From Planococcus maritimus (GTDB lineage Bacteria > Bacillota > Bacilli > Bacillales_A > Planococcaceae), in NCBI RefSeq assembly GCF_001592825.1, contig NZ_LTZG01000001.1, forward strand, positions 434,001 through 498,000: DNA of 64,000 nucleotides, given 5' to 3'. The notes under the pieces were generated by a model. The model was not told the origin of the DNA. It did not search any database and saw only the letters and a list, made by a program, of their open reading frames with translations. Below are positions 1 through 9,920 of the stretch, one piece after another; positions within the stretch are counted from its first letter, which is position 1; the number at the start of each line of letters is the position of its first letter. Position numbers and translations under genes: made by a program.

Positions 1-14
1 CGGCCGTTTGACAT
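1..14 (-). CDS. ctaB: Start of a leftward gene cut by the window edge, probably protoheme IX farnesyltransferase
   Basis: Only the first four codons (Met-Ser-Asn-Gly) are inside the window. On the minus strand an ATG at 14-12 is preceded by a strong ribosome binding site (AAGGAGGG, plus-strand positions 21-28) at normal spacing. The assignment to ctaB, which makes heme O from protoheme IX, rests only on the divergent ctaA-ctaB arrangement known in Bacillus; no diagnostic protein sequence is visible. Confidence 0.5.
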
Positions 15-274
15 ATAACTCCCTCCTTTCAAAGTTGTAAGCATATTCCGCTAACCATAACTATATCTAAATTCCAGCTTCTTTTCTACATATTACTGAA
101 ATTTCCTGATATAAATGATGATTTCACGCAATTGGTCTTACAAATATTCATCTCTAATCATACAGTAGCCCCCTCGTTATTTTAAGATAGAAAAAACGCT
201 GTTTTTGAACAGTTTGTGAAGGTCGCCCTTAATATGTCCAATTCTTGAAAGTTTGAGCGAACGCCCATTTCTCG

Positions 275-303
275 TTGTATTTTAAACGCAGTTTCGCTAT
301 CAT
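275..303 (+). promoter_or_regulatory. Putative SigA-type promoter of ctaA
   Basis: TTGTAT (275-280) and TATCAT (298-303) are separated by 17 bp and lie about 60 bp before the ctaA start. The 346 bp between ctaB and ctaA otherwise hold only AT-rich sequence; no riboswitch or further gene was recognised. Confidence 0.45.
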
Positions 304-360
304 CGAGTATGCAGGTAATCGTTCATCTTAAAAGTTTTTCTAAAAAAAGTAGGTGGCATT

Positions 361-1278
361 TTGAAAAGCAACATTTATATAAAAATATTTGGGGTTCTGG
401 CATCTGTCGGCATGCTCCTCATCCTCCTCGGCGGGGCTTTGGTAACTAAAACCGACAGCGGGATGGGCTGCGGCCGCAACTGGCCTGACTGCAACGGCAA
501 TTTAATTCCCCGCGAAATCACTCCTGAGGTGCTGATTGAGTTTTCTCACCGCTTGGTCACAGGTACGGTTGGTATTCTAATCGTGATTTTGGCTGTGTGG
601 GCTTGGCGTAAGTTCGGCCATGTGCGCGAAACGAAGTTCCTCGCCTTTATGGCTGTCTTCTTTCTCGTGCTGCAGGCTTTGATCGGCGCTGCGCAAGTTC
701 TTTGGGGTCAAGGTGATTTCATCTTAGCACTTCACTTCGGGATCTCACTCTTGTCGTTTGCTGCAGTTCTCCTGCTAACCTTGCTGATCTTTGAAGTCGA
801 TCGCAAATTTGATGCAGACCGAGTGCAAATTGGCCGCAAATTGAAATTCCATACACTCGGCGTTGCGCTGTATTCGTATGTGGTTGTCTATACTGGTGCG
901 CTTGTCCGGCATACGGAATCGAGCCTGATTTGCTCCGACTGGCCTTTATGCCGCAACGACCAATTCGCATTGCCTAGTAATATGTATGAATGGGTACAAA
1001 TGGGACACCGCTTTGCAGCTGCGCTCATCGTCATTTGGATCGGTGTGATTGCGCTCCATGCATACCGCCATTACCGCGACCAGCGGGTCATCTATTGGGG
1101 CTGGCTGATCGCCTTCGCGATCGTGCTTCTGCAAGCCACCTCGGGAATGCTCGTCGTCTTGACGAAATTAAACTTGGCAGTAGCCTTGCTCCATTCTTTG
1201 CTGATCTCAATGCTGTTCGGATTGTTGTGCTATATGGTCCTGCTCGTCTCTAGAAGCAAATTCATTAAATCCAAATAA
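361..1278 (+). CDS. ctaA: Heme A synthase
   Basis: This 305-residue polytopic membrane protein converts heme O to heme A for aa3/caa3-type terminal oxidases, acting in the cytoplasmic membrane. About eight hydrophobic segments are visible. The first extracellular loop has the conserved Cys pair (MGCGRNWPDC), and a related SLICSDWPLC loop appears in the second half, as expected of the internally duplicated CtaA fold. Haem-ligand-type His residues occur in EFSHR, ALHFG, QMGHR and LLHSL contexts. The TTG start has an AGGTGG ribosome binding site seven bases or so upstream. Divergent ctaB and convergent pycA match the Bacillus arrangement. Length and sequence fit the family well. Confidence 0.95.
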   Translation: MKSNIYIKIFGVLASVGMLLILLGGALVTKTDSGMGCGRNWPDCNGNLIPREITPEVLIEFSHRLVTGTVGILIVILAVWAWRKFGHVRETKFLAFMAVFFLVLQALIGAAQVLWGQGDFILALHFGISLLSFAAVLLLTLLIFEVDRKFDADRVQIGRKLKFHTLGVALYSYVVVYTGALVRHTESSLICSDWPLCRNDQFALPSNMYEWVQMGHRFAAALIVIWIGVIALHAYRHYRDQRVIYWGWLIAFAIVLLQATSGMLVVLTKLNLAVALLHSLLISMLFGLLCYMVLLVSRSKFIKSK

Positions 1279-1310
1279 AAAATCCGGTGCAATATGCACC
1301 GGATTTTTTT
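1278..1310. terminator. Bidirectional terminator between ctaA and pycA
   Basis: A perfect 11-bp stem (1281-1291 with 1295-1305) with a 3-nt loop is flanked by A-run and T-run on both sides, so it can end both the rightward ctaA and the leftward pycA transcripts. Confidence 0.9.
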
Positions 1311-4300
1311 ATTGTTTGGCTTCCATTTCAATGAGCAAGTCGCCTGTTGAAATGCCGTCGCCCGCTGTTACATAGATGTCTTGGATTGTACCGTCGAATG
1401 GTGCTTGAACGGTGGTCTCCATCTTCATCGCTTCTGTGACCAGTAGGTGGTCGCCGCGTTTTACTTTCAAGCCTTTTTCACCAATTACTTTTAGGACCGT
1501 GCCAGGCATAGTCGCTGCAATATGGTTTTCTTTCGTCGGATCGGCTTTTGGTTTTGCTGCCGAATCGGTTTCAACTGTCATATCTTGAACACTTACTTCG
1601 CGCGGTTGGCCGTTTAATTCGAAATAGATGATGCGTGTACCATCTTTTTGTGGTTCGCCGATCGAAACAAGTTTAATCATCAAGGTCTTGCCTTTTTCGA
1701 TCTCTACTTCGATTTCTTCGCTCAGACGCATTCCGTAAAGAAACGTTAATGTATCAAGGACCGATACATTCCCAAAAGTTTTGTACATCGTGCTGTACTC
1801 TTCGAACACTTTTGGATATAAGGCATAAGCCAATACCTCGTGGCTCGTCACTGGACGTTGCAGGCGTTCGAACAAGGTCTCACGGATCGCGTCAAAATCA
1901 GCAGGTTCGAGCAGTTCGCCCGGACGTACCGTAATTGGCTCGCGTTCTTTCAAGATCACTTTCTGCAATTGCTCCGGGAACCCGCCATGCGGTTGCCCAA
2001 TATATCCCTCGAAGAACTCGATGACCGATTCAGGGAAATCGATATTCTCTCCGCGCGTCAGGACTGTTGTTTCATCCAATTCGTTCTGGACCATGAACAA
2101 TGCCATGTCTCCTACGACTTTCGATGACGGTGTAACTTTTACAACGTCGCCAAACAACATGTTGACGCGGGAGTACATTTCCTTCACTTCTTCCCAGCGC
2201 ATACCAAGGCCGACCGCTTTTGCCTGCTGTTGCAGGTTGCTGTACTGTCCGCCCGGCATTTCATGGACATAAATTTCGGAATGCGGACTGTTCATGCCAC
2301 TCTCGAAATCACTGTAATATTTGCGAACATCTTCCCAATAATGAGACATGGTCTCAAGAGATTCAATATCCGCTCTGATTTTCCGCTTGCTGCCGCTCAT
2401 CGCGTAATACAGCGAGTTGGCGCTAGGCTGTGATGTAAGACCCGCCATTGTGCCGAGTGCGGTATCGACGATGTCGACGCCAGCTTCAATCGCCTTGGAA
2501 TACTGATAGATGCCATTGCCGCTTGTGTCATGCGTATGCAAGTGAATAGGTAAGGATACCGTGTCCTTCAATTCAGACACGAGACGGTAAGCAGCTTCTG
2601 GCTTTAATAGTCCAGCCATATCTTTGATCGCTAAAATGTGTGCGCCTGCTGCTTCGAGCTCTTTTGCCATATCTTTATAATATTGCACCGTGTATTTGTC
2701 ACGGCTCGGATCAAGAATGTCTCCTGTATAGCAAATCGCCGCTTCTGCGACTTTTCCGGAGTTGCGGACTTCGTCAATTGCGACTTCCATTCCTTTGATC
2801 CAGTTCAGGCTGTCGAAAATGCGGAACACATCGATTCCGGCTTCAGCCGATGTCCGGGCAAATTCACGGATGACATTGTCTGGGTAGTTCTTATACCCAA
2901 CTGCATTAGCTCCACGGAATAACATTTGGAACAATACATTTGGAATGTCTTCACGCAATTTGATGAGGCGTTGCCACGGATCTTCTTTCAAGAAACGATA
3001 AGATACGTCAAATGTTGCCCCGCCCCACATCTCCATCGAAAACAAATCGCTTTGCAAACGAGCTGTTTCTTTCGCGACGGCAAACATATCGTGTGAGCGC
3101 ATCCGTGTTGCGAGAAGCGACTGATGGGCATCACGCAAAGTTGTATCCGTCAGCAACACGTCCTCTTGCTCAAGAATCCACTTCGACAAGCCTTCAGGGC
3201 CACGCTCATCAAGGATTTGCTTTGTACCGGCTGGAACTTCCGTGATGATGTCGATTTCTGGTTTACGCGGCGCTGGGTGGATCGGTTTCTTTTTCTGTTC
3301 GATGCCTGGGAATCCGTTTACGGTTACATTGCCAATATAGCTAAGCAATTTCGTCCCACGGTCTTGGCGCACAGGGAACTTGAACAATTCCGGCGTGCTA
3401 TCGATGAAGCTTGTGTCAAAATCACCACTGATGAAATTTTGATGTTTTACGACATTTTCAAGAAACGGAATATTGGTTTTGATGCCGCGGATGCGGAATT
3501 CCTGCAAATTGCGGTCCATTTTCGCTGCCGCTTCTTTAAATGTGGTGGCCCAAGTGGACACTTTCACGAGCAATGAGTCGTAAAACGGGGAAATAACAGC
3601 TCCCTGGAAGCCGTTCCCTGCATCCAAACGTACGCCAAATCCACCGCCTGAACGATAAACCATCAGCTTTCCGGCATCCGGCATAAAATCATTTAACGGA
3701 TCTTCTGTCGTCACACGCGACTGAATCGCGAAGCCGAACAACGGAATATCTTGTTGTTGGGGGATGGCAATTGTTTCACTGTGCAACATATGCCCACGGG
3801 CGATATGGATTTGCGCGTGAACGATGTCGATGCCTGTTACCATCTCGGTAATCGTGTGTTCCACTTGGATGCGGGGATTTACTTCGATAAAGTAAAATTC
3901 CTCTCCCGCGACCAAAAATTCGACGGTACCGGCATTTATGTAATCGATGTTTTTCATTAGTTTAACAGCAGCCTCGCAAATCTCATTGCGTAGAGCGTTG
4001 CTGATCGAGTTGGACGGTGCGATTTCCACGACCTTCTGGTGGCGCCGCTGGATCGAACAATCCCGCTCATACAAGTGGACGACATTGCCTTCAGCATCGC
4101 CCAAAATTTGCACTTCGATATGCTTTGGCTTATCGACAAATTTCTCTACATACATCTCGTCGGAACCAAAAGCCGCTTTCGCTTCTGATTTCGCACGCTC
4201 GTAGGAAGAAGCGAGTTCATTTGCATCTTTGACGATGCGCATGCCGCGTCCGCCTCCGCCAAGTGACGCTTTGATCATTAATGGGAATCCGGCTTGTTCA

Positions 4301-4752
4301 GCGAATGCTTCCACTTCTGCCAGCGATTCGACCGGTCCATCCGTTCCTGGAATGACCGGGATGCCTGCAGCAATTGCTTGCTCACGGGCCTTGACTTTAT
4401 CCCCGAACATATCGAGATGTCTGGATGTCGGGCCAATGAATACGATGCCTTCTTCTTCACAGCGCCGAGCGAAATGAACATTTTCGGATAAGAATCCGTA
4501 CCCTGGATGAATAGCGTCCACTCCTGAATCTTTGGCAATGCGAATGATGTCTTCAATGTCCAAATAAGCATCAATCGGCTTTTTGCCCTTGCCGACTAAA
4601 TACGATTCGTCAGCTTTGTAACGATGAAACGAACCGCTGTCTTCTTGCGAATAAATCGCAACTGTCCGAAGATTCAGTTCTGTACAGGCGCGGAAGATCC
4701 GAATGGCAATTTCTCCGCGGTTGGCTACTAAGATCTTGTTAATCTCTTTCAC
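1309..4752 (-). CDS. pycA: Pyruvate carboxylase
   Basis: This biotin enzyme of about 1147 residues carboxylates pyruvate to oxaloacetate, the main anaplerotic reaction in Bacillales. In order it has an N-terminal biotin carboxylase/ATP-grasp part (ILVANRGEIAIRIF, GGGGRGMRI, EVNPRIQVEHTITEM), a central carboxyltransferase TIM barrel (LLTDTTLRDAHQSLLATR, HLHTHDTSG), and a C-terminal biotinyl domain with the AMKM biotin site 36 residues from the end. The frame stays open to a GTG at 4764, but AAAGGG at 4769-4764 is correctly spaced for the GTG at 4752, which also gives the usual family length; 4764 is the alternative. It lies 15 bp after ftsW. In B. subtilis the enzyme is stimulated by DarB, whose gene is also in this window. 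Confidence 0.96.
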   Translation of the reverse strand: MKEINKILVANRGEIAIRIFRACTELNLRTVAIYSQEDSGSFHRYKADESYLVGKGKKPIDAYLDIEDIIRIAKDSGVDAIHPGYGFLSENVHFARRCEEEGIVFIGPTSRHLDMFGDKVKAREQAIAAGIPVIPGTDGPVESLAEVEAFAEQAGFPLMIKASLGGGGRGMRIVKDANELASSYERAKSEAKAAFGSDEMYVEKFVDKPKHIEVQILGDAEGNVVHLYERDCSIQRRHQKVVEIAPSNSISNALRNEICEAAVKLMKNIDYINAGTVEFLVAGEEFYFIEVNPRIQVEHTITEMVTGIDIVHAQIHIARGHMLHSETIAIPQQQDIPLFGFAIQSRVTTEDPLNDFMPDAGKLMVYRSGGGFGVRLDAGNGFQGAVISPFYDSLLVKVSTWATTFKEAAAKMDRNLQEFRIRGIKTNIPFLENVVKHQNFISGDFDTSFIDSTPELFKFPVRQDRGTKLLSYIGNVTVNGFPGIEQKKKPIHPAPRKPEIDIITEVPAGTKQILDERGPEGLSKWILEQEDVLLTDTTLRDAHQSLLATRMRSHDMFAVAKETARLQSDLFSMEMWGGATFDVSYRFLKEDPWQRLIKLREDIPNVLFQMLFRGANAVGYKNYPDNVIREFARTSAEAGIDVFRIFDSLNWIKGMEVAIDEVRNSGKVAEAAICYTGDILDPSRDKYTVQYYKDMAKELEAAGAHILAIKDMAGLLKPEAAYRLVSELKDTVSLPIHLHTHDTSGNGIYQYSKAIEAGVDIVDTALGTMAGLTSQPSANSLYYAMSGSKRKIRADIESLETMSHYWEDVRKYYSDFESGMNSPHSEIYVHEMPGGQYSNLQQQAKAVGLGMRWEEVKEMYSRVNMLFGDVVKVTPSSKVVGDMALFMVQNELDETTVLTRGENIDFPESVIEFFEGYIGQPHGGFPEQLQKVILKEREPITVRPGELLEPADFDAIRETLFERLQRPVTSHEVLAYALYPKVFEEYSTMYKTFGNVSVLDTLTFLYGMRLSEEIEVEIEKGKTLMIKLVSIGEPQKDGTRIIYFELNGQPREVSVQDMTVETDSAAKPKADPTKENHIAATMPGTVLKVIGEKGLKVKRGDHLLVTEAMKMETTVQAPFDGTIQDIYVTAGDGISTGDLLIEMEAKQ

Positions 4753-4767
4753 TCCGACGCACACCCT

Positions 4768-5934
4768 TTACTTTTTCGTTTTTTCGTATTTATTGAACAT
4801 GGAAACATTCATTAATACTCCCATAGCTAACGATAACAAAATTACGGAAGTTCCGCCATAGCTGATAAATGGAAGTGTTACCCCAGTTAAAGGAATAATG
4901 CCCGAAAGTCCGCCCAGATTGACGAACGATTGGATGCCGATCATGCTGGCAACACCTGCTGCAAGCATGCGCGCAAGCGGGTCGTTAGTGGTCATTGCAA
5001 TCCACAATCCACGCAGCACCACAAAGCCTAGACCGCCAATCACGACGACAACACCGAGAACCCCGAGTTCTTCCGCGATGACCGACATGATGAAATCGGT
5101 GTGGGGCTCCGGCAAATAGCCAAGCTTTTGGATCGACTGGCCAAGACCAAGACCGCTAAGCCCTCCTGAACCGATGGCTAAATAGCCGTTGACAATTTGA
5201 AAGCCGAAACCAAGTTCGTCGGAAAATGGGTTGAAAAACGCATCAATGCGTCCCATCCGCTTTTCCGTAAAAATAATGTCCTGAGCGAACAACATCATGG
5301 GTACGATGACAATGGCAGTGGCGGTGATGACAATGCCCGCCAATTTGACGAACGGCTTCAAGCGCACGCCAGATGCTGCCATAACAGACAATCCGACTGC
5401 CCCGATGATAACCATGGAACCAAGGTCGGGTTCGAAAAACACCAAAATCAACACAGCTGTCAAGATAATGACTGGCGGGATAATCGATTCGTTTAGTTTG
5501 TTGATGGAGCCGTTTCGGTATTTATTGGAAAATACTCCAGCCAAATAAAAGATTAAGCCCACTTTGGCGACTTCCGACGGCTGAATATTGGCGAAACCTA
5601 GGCTGATCCAACTTTTTGCTCCCCCTGCTGCAAAGCCGATAAAGTGCACCAGAATAAGACCCGTAAAGATTACTGCGAGCACGGTGGCCATCATCCATTT
5701 TTTCTTGAAATGCTTGTACGGGAATACAGCGGCAATCAAGAACACGGGATAAGCAATGGCCAAATTAAGTAATTGCTGTTTGTAAAAGCGGGATGGGGGA
5801 TCGTTATAATAATTGACAGACCAGGCCATGCTGGCAGAGTAAATCATGATCAGCCCAAAGATTGTCAGGACTAGATAGGCAAAGAGAAGCGGGTAGTCTA
5901 TGTACTTGCCGTATTTCTTGATGTAGGATTTCAT
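4768..5934 (-). CDS. ftsW: Septal peptidoglycan glycosyltransferase FtsW (SEDS family)
   Basis: This 388-residue protein has about ten membrane segments. SEDS proteins polymerise lipid II at the division septum together with a class B penicillin-binding protein. The SEDS signatures are present: the PEPHTDFIMSVIAEELG stretch and the terminal SYGGTS loop. Its place between ylaN and pycA is the same as for B. subtilis ftsW, which separates it from RodA or SpoVE paralogues. The ATG has a GAGG site about 10 nt upstream. It is probably cotranscribed with pycA, because there is no terminator in the 15-bp gap. Confidence 0.93.
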   Translation of the reverse strand: MKSYIKKYGKYIDYPLLFAYLVLTIFGLIMIYSASMAWSVNYYNDPPSRFYKQQLLNLAIAYPVFLIAAVFPYKHFKKKWMMATVLAVIFTGLILVHFIGFAAGGAKSWISLGFANIQPSEVAKVGLIFYLAGVFSNKYRNGSINKLNESIIPPVIILTAVLILVFFEPDLGSMVIIGAVGLSVMAASGVRLKPFVKLAGIVITATAIVIVPMMLFAQDIIFTEKRMGRIDAFFNPFSDELGFGFQIVNGYLAIGSGGLSGLGLGQSIQKLGYLPEPHTDFIMSVIAEELGVLGVVVVIGGLGFVVLRGLWIAMTTNDPLARMLAAGVASMIGIQSFVNLGGLSGIIPLTGVTLPFISYGGTSVILLSLAMGVLMNVSMFNKYEKTKK

Positions 5935-5966
5935 TGTTTTTATACCTCATTCAATTGGATTCATTA

Positions 5967-6001
5967 GTAAAAAAACTCAAACTGGAATCGTTTGAGTTTT
6001 A
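5967..6001 (-). terminator. Terminator after ylaN
   Basis: On the minus strand the stem AAACTCAAAC/GTTTGAGTTT (5973-5982 with 5990-5999) is followed by a T run. It separates ylaN from ftsW-pycA, so ftsW probably has its own start or depends on readthrough. Confidence 0.75.
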
Positions 6002-6003
6002 GG

Positions 6004-6285
6004 TCATTTATTTGTATACGCATCGTGGAGGATGGACAGTTTCTTCTCCAGCGTATCCATTAAATTTTTACCGGTCTCACGTTCGATCAAGCCGAGTTTG
6101 ACGGCAAAATCAATTTCCCGTGATAAGCCAAACATTTGCGTATCAAGAACTTCTTCATATAAAGGGCAGGAAGGCAAAGTCAGATGATCCATCTGCACCT
6201 TGATCAATTGCTCAATTTTCTCTGCATCAGCTTTAAGGAGTTCCAGCGCTTTTTCTTGATAAGTCTGTTCTTCTGTATGTTCCAT
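6004..6285 (-). CDS. ylaN: YlaN family small protein (UPF0358)
   Basis: This small soluble helical protein of 93 residues corresponds to B. subtilis YlaN, which has been linked to iron homeostasis and the Fur regulator. The N-terminal half is rich in charged helices; the central [26 protein letters not shown] stretch is the recognisable family core, quoted here only as a location near residues 40-65. The start has a GGGGGAG site 5 nt upstream. Neighbours on both sides match the ylaL-ylaN-ftsW order of Bacillus. Confidence 0.88.
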   Translation of the reverse strand: MEHTEEQTYQEKALELLKADAEKIEQLIKVQMDHLTLPSCPLYEEVLDTQMFGLSREIDFAVKLGLIERETGKNLMDTLEKKLSILHDAYTNK

Positions 6286-6448
6286 GAGGACTCCCCCATC
6301 ACTCGTATTTCTGCTCCATTAGCCTGTTTAAAGTGTATCTTTTACGCTGTTAAATTGCAAGTCTCTCATCAAAGGGATTAAACCCTTTGGGAATTGTGGC
6401 CAAACAGTTATACTGAAGAAGAGAGATACTATAATGGAGGGTTTGTTT

Positions 6449-6955
6449 ATGGAATTCATCATACCGTTTAAAGGGAAAGTCACATACAAATTAACTTTGG
6501 ATCCTACCGTGTGGATTTTTGACGACCGCAAATTGGATCTGCGGACTTTCTTCACCGAAGAGCATGTTGACAAAGACGAGCTTGAAGAATATAAACGCGG
6601 GATGGGCGAACATTGGTCACGCGAAATTATGGAAGGCGCCACTGTACCGCCGACCTTGAACTCTGAGAAAAAGTACAAGCGCCAGGAAAAACAAGACATG
6701 TTGACGGGAACTTTCGGCATGCGCTTCCAACCATTCCTCGAGAATGCAGAGCCAGCTAGCAGCGCATCGAAAGTCGTGTTCGAAACCGCTTCAGGCGAAC
6801 ACGATTTCCCGATCGAAGATGCCAAGCAATTGATTTTCAAATTCAGCCAAGACGGGAAACCGCTTCGTGATGATGGTCCGGTCCATATCCTATTGCCGGA
6901 TGGCTCGAATATCGATCAGCCGATTACCCACGTCTCTGCGATTAGGGTCGAATAG
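6449..6955 (+). CDS. YlaL-type conserved protein of uncertain function
   Basis: This soluble protein of 168 residues starts MEFIIPFKGK. The frame is open from an ATG at 6434, but that ATG overlaps the GGAGG ribosome binding site (6436-6440), which is spaced 8 nt from the ATG at 6449; the latter was chosen. It sits where ylaL lies in B. subtilis and resembles that family. Related proteins are sometimes labelled peptidyl-prolyl isomerase, but no FKBP, cyclophilin or parvulin motif is visible, so no enzymatic function is claimed. The next gene begins 11 bp after the stop, suggesting cotranscription with ylaI. Confidence 0.8.
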   Translation: MEFIIPFKGKVTYKLTLDPTVWIFDDRKLDLRTFFTEEHVDKDELEEYKRGMGEHWSREIMEGATVPPTLNSEKKYKRQEKQDMLTGTFGMRFQPFLENAEPASSASKVVFETASGEHDFPIEDAKQLIFKFSQDGKPLRDDGPVHILLPDGSNIDQPITHVSAIRVE

Positions 6956-6966
6956 GAGGGATAGCT

Positions 6967-7170
6967 ATGCGTGTTCAATGTGTCATTTGCGATAAGATTG
7001 AAGAACTAGAAGATGATACTTTGCAAGCCAAACGGCTGCGTAATCGCCCAATTCATACCCATATGTGCGAAGGCTGCCACGACCGTATCACTAAACGCAC
7101 CGAAGAACGGCTGGCGACTGGCCGGTTTCATTTTTTCCGCAGCTCCCGCAGCATTGAGGATGATTTCTGA
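6967..7170 (+). CDS. ylaI: YlaI-like zinc-ribbon protein (DUF2197)
   Basis: This 67-residue protein has two CxxC pairs (CVIC near residue 5 and CEGC near residue 38), the pattern of a small zinc ribbon. The stretch LQAKRLRNRPIHTHMC is characteristic of the YlaI family. Role unknown; a nucleic-acid or protein-binding zinc module is the usual inference. Its TGA overlaps the ATG of the next gene by one base, so translation is likely coupled. Confidence 0.85.
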   Translation: MRVQCVICDKIEELEDDTLQAKRLRNRPIHTHMCEGCHDRITKRTEERLATGRFHFFRSSRSIEDDF

Positions 7171-7619
7171 TGAAAATTCTTAAAGGATTGTGGATTGGTT
7201 TCTGGAGCGGCCTCATTCTTGGCTTATTAATGAAATGGATGCAGGCTGTGACCGGCATTCAAAATTATGAATTATTATTGAATATCGACTTCATCCCGCT
7301 GCTCAATCAAGTGAACTGGTCAGAGCTGATGGAGTTCGTTTTTCACTTAATCATCTCGTTGGTGATTGGCATTGTCTATGTGTATATTGCCAAACGGCGA
7401 AGCTATACGTTCGGCCAATTGACCATTATCAGTTTGGTACTGACCCTGCCCACCTACTTTCTGTTTTTCCCGCTCTCTATGCTCGCCGTAGAAGCCGACG
7501 TGCCGGAACCGACGGATGTAGGGGCATTTCTTTACTGGATATTGGCACAACTGACGTACGCTCTATTATTGCCCATACTTTATAAAACATTTGAACGCAA
7601 AAACGCTGCTTCTCAATGA
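7170..7619 (+). CDS. Integral membrane protein, unassigned
   Basis: This 149-residue protein has about four hydrophobic segments (near residues 7-25, 55-75, 82-105 and 118-140). The first and last parts resemble YagU/DUF1440-like membrane proteins, but I cannot place it firmly. It is translationally coupled to ylaI (ATGA overlap). Its last codons form one arm of the terminator shared with ylaH, and its stop lies inside the convergent ylaH coding region (7-bp overlap). Confidence 0.75.
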   Translation: MKILKGLWIGFWSGLILGLLMKWMQAVTGIQNYELLLNIDFIPLLNQVNWSELMEFVFHLIISLVIGIVYVYIAKRRSYTFGQLTIISLVLTLPTYFLFFPLSMLAVEADVPEPTDVGAFLYWILAQLTYALLLPILYKTFERKNAASQ

Positions 7620-7632
7620 GAAGCAGCGTTTT
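7600..7632. terminator. Shared terminator made from two overlapping gene ends
   Basis: A perfect stem of about 15 bp (7600-7614 with 7618-7632) has a 3-nt loop. It contains the stop codon of the rightward membrane-protein gene (7617-7619) and that of leftward ylaH (7613-7615). The A/T flanks allow it to act in both directions. Confidence 0.85.
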
Positions 7633-7942
7633 CGCGTTTTTCGCGCCATAGGCGGATTTTGTAAAGGATGAGAATCAATGCGGCAATAACCAAGCCTTCG
7701 ACAACAGGCAGGAAAAAGGCTAAGAATGTCAGCCCTAATCCACCCGCAGCCAAAAACAAGATAATGACAACATTTTTTCCGATCGATAGTTTCTTGGCAA
7801 AGCCCAGTTTGTAAACCAGTGCCGATAACAGGAAGATGACTGCGAACAGTGCATATCCCGCCATTTCATAACTCGGCAAGTTTTGATAAAGAACACGGGC
7901 TACCGGATACATATTTTCATAGACAAAAGCCTGCTCGTCCAC
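7613..7942 (-). CDS. ylaH: YlaH-like membrane protein
   Basis: This 109-residue protein has three predicted membrane helices followed by a basic tail (KIRLWREKRE). The segment VYKLGFAKKL followed by KNVVI is the recognisable YlaH core. A GTG start is preceded by AAGGATG. Function is unknown. It lies next to typA and is likely read in the same direction, downstream of it. Confidence 0.82.
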   Translation of the reverse strand: MDEQAFVYENMYPVARVLYQNLPSYEMAGYALFAVIFLLSALVYKLGFAKKLSIGKNVVIILFLAAGGLGLTFLAFFLPVVEGLVIAALILILYKIRLWREKRENAASH

Positions 7943-7965
7943 GGATTATACATCCTTCCAGTTGT

Positions 7966-9813
7966 TTATTCTTCGATGGCAACTTTCTTTTTCTTCGCCA
8001 TGCGCTCGCGCTCGTTTTTGTCGAGAATTTTCTTGCGCAAACGGATCGATTGAGGAGTGATTTCACAGTACTCATCATCGTTCAAGTATTCAAGTGCTTC
8101 TTCAAGGCTCATCAAACGCGCTTTTTTCATCGTCGTCGTCTGGTCTTTGTTGGCTGAACGGATGTTAGTCGCCGCTTTGATCTTAACGATGTTAACTGTC
8201 AAGTCGTTGTCGCGGTTATGTTCACCAACGATCATGCCTTCATAGATTTCAGTTCCGACTTCAACAAATGAAGTTCCGCGATCTTCGATGCCCATCAAGC
8301 CATAAGTTGAAGATTTTCCGCGTTCCATAGAGACGAGAACGCCTTGGCGACGGCCGCCTACGCGTCCTGATGCAACTGGCTGGTAGCTATCGAATGTGTG
8401 GTTAATGATTCCGTAACCACGTGTTTGCGTGAGGAATTCAGTTGTGTAACCGATCAAGCCACGGGCAGGTACATTGAATACCAAACGGACTTGTCCGCTT
8501 CCGTTGTTGATCATATCTAGCATTTCACCTTTACGTTCACCGAGTGATTCGATGATCGCACCTGTGTATTCTTCAGGAACATCCACTTGAACGCGTTCAA
8601 CCGGTTCGCAGCGGACGCCATCCACCATGCGGACAATAACTTCAGGTTTAGACACTTGAAGCTCGAAACCTTCACGACGCATGTTTTCAATCAAGATTGA
8701 TAGATGCAGTTCGCCGCGGCCCGAAACGACCCATGCATCTGGAGAATCCGTTGGGTCAACGCGCAAGGAAACATCTGTCTCTAATTGTGCATCCAAACGC
8801 TCCTGGATTTTTCTTGATGTAATGAATTTACCTTCTTTACCGGCGAACGGGCTGTTATTGACAAGGAATGTCATTTGCAGCGTCGGCTCGTCGATACGTA
8901 GAATTGGCAAGGCTTCCTGGTGATCTTGCGGACATACCGTCTCACCGACGTTGATATCTTCTAGACCAGAGATTGCGATCAAATCGCCAGCTTCGGCTTT
9001 TTGGATCTCAATGCGCTTCAAGCCCATAAATCCGTGGATTTTCGTAATGCGGAAGTTTTTAACAGATCCATCTAATTTCATCAAAGAGACCGATTGTCCA
9101 ACTTCAATAGTTCCGCGGAATACACGGCCGATACCGATACGCCCGACGTAGTCGTTGTAATCCAGAAGTGCCACTTGGAATTGAAGTGGTTCTTCACGGT
9201 TGTCGATCGGTGCCGGTACGTGGTCCATGATGGCATCGTAGATAACCTGCATGTTTTCTTCTTGGTCAGCTGGGTCAGATGAAAGACTTGCAGTTCCGTT
9301 CATGCCTGATGCGAAAATAACCGGGAATTCCAGTTGGTCATCGTTTGCTTCAAGTTCGATGAACAATTCGATGACTTCATCGACAACTTCATCTGGACGC
9401 GCAAAATCGCGGTCGATTTTGTTGACGACTACAATCGGCTTGAGGTTTTGCTCAAGCGCTTTTTTCAAGACAAAGCGTGTCTGTGGCATACAGCCTTCGT
9501 ACGCATCGACAACGAGTAATACGCCATCAACCATTTTCATGATGCGCTCCACTTCGCCGCCGAAATCAGCGTGTCCAGGAGTATCCAAAATGTTGATTTT
9601 AGCGTCTTTATATTGAATCGCGGTGTTTTTCGCTAGGATTGTAATTCCGCGTTCTCTTTCAATGTCGTTTGAGTCCATCGCCCGCTCATCAACATGTTCA
9701 TTCGATCGGAAGATTCCTGATTGCTGAAGCAACTGATCCACTAATGTCGTTTTGCCGTGGTCAACGTGTGCGATAATTGCAATGTTGCGTAAATCGTTTC
9801 TAAGGTTAGTCAT
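7966..9813 (-). CDS. typA: Translational GTPase TypA/BipA
   Basis: This 615-residue GTPase binds the ribosome and assists 50S assembly and growth under stress or cold. The G domain is at the N terminus, with [10 protein letters not shown] (P loop), RGITI (switch I), [12 protein letters not shown] (G3) and NKIDRD (G4). EF-G-like domains II, III and V and the BipA-specific C-terminal region follow; the protein ends in a lysine-rich tail (AKKKK). The frame opens further upstream, but GGAGTG lies 7 nt before the ATG at 9813, which also matches the B. subtilis start. It is monocistronic or leads ylaH. Confidence 0.95.
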   Translation of the reverse strand: MTNLRNDLRNIAIIAHVDHGKTTLVDQLLQQSGIFRSNEHVDERAMDSNDIERERGITILAKNTAIQYKDAKINILDTPGHADFGGEVERIMKMVDGVLLVVDAYEGCMPQTRFVLKKALEQNLKPIVVVNKIDRDFARPDEVVDEVIELFIELEANDDQLEFPVIFASGMNGTASLSSDPADQEENMQVIYDAIMDHVPAPIDNREEPLQFQVALLDYNDYVGRIGIGRVFRGTIEVGQSVSLMKLDGSVKNFRITKIHGFMGLKRIEIQKAEAGDLIAISGLEDINVGETVCPQDHQEALPILRIDEPTLQMTFLVNNSPFAGKEGKFITSRKIQERLDAQLETDVSLRVDPTDSPDAWVVSGRGELHLSILIENMRREGFELQVSKPEVIVRMVDGVRCEPVERVQVDVPEEYTGAIIESLGERKGEMLDMINNGSGQVRLVFNVPARGLIGYTTEFLTQTRGYGIINHTFDSYQPVASGRVGGRRQGVLVSMERGKSSTYGLMGIEDRGTSFVEVGTEIYEGMIVGEHNRDNDLTVNIVKIKAATNIRSANKDQTTTMKKARLMSLEEALEYLNDDEYCEITPQSIRLRKKILDKNERERMAKKKKVAIEE

Positions 9814-9920
9814 ACTTTCACTCCAATATTCTTTTTTCGAGCCTATAACTGTGCTAGTATAGCACATATAGGGGAAAAACCCTACGATTTTATTTTCTTG
9901 TACGCAGGAGGTTAGATGGT

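Noticed and set aside
3124-3576. 150-codon plus-strand frame opposite pycA
   Set aside because: Antisense shadow of a highly conserved enzyme; no ribosome binding site or promoter.
6328-6840. 170-codon minus-strand open frame opposite ylaL
   Set aside because: It lies antisense to a conserved gene with a proper ribosome binding site; its composition (Ser/Phe-rich) is that of a shadow frame.
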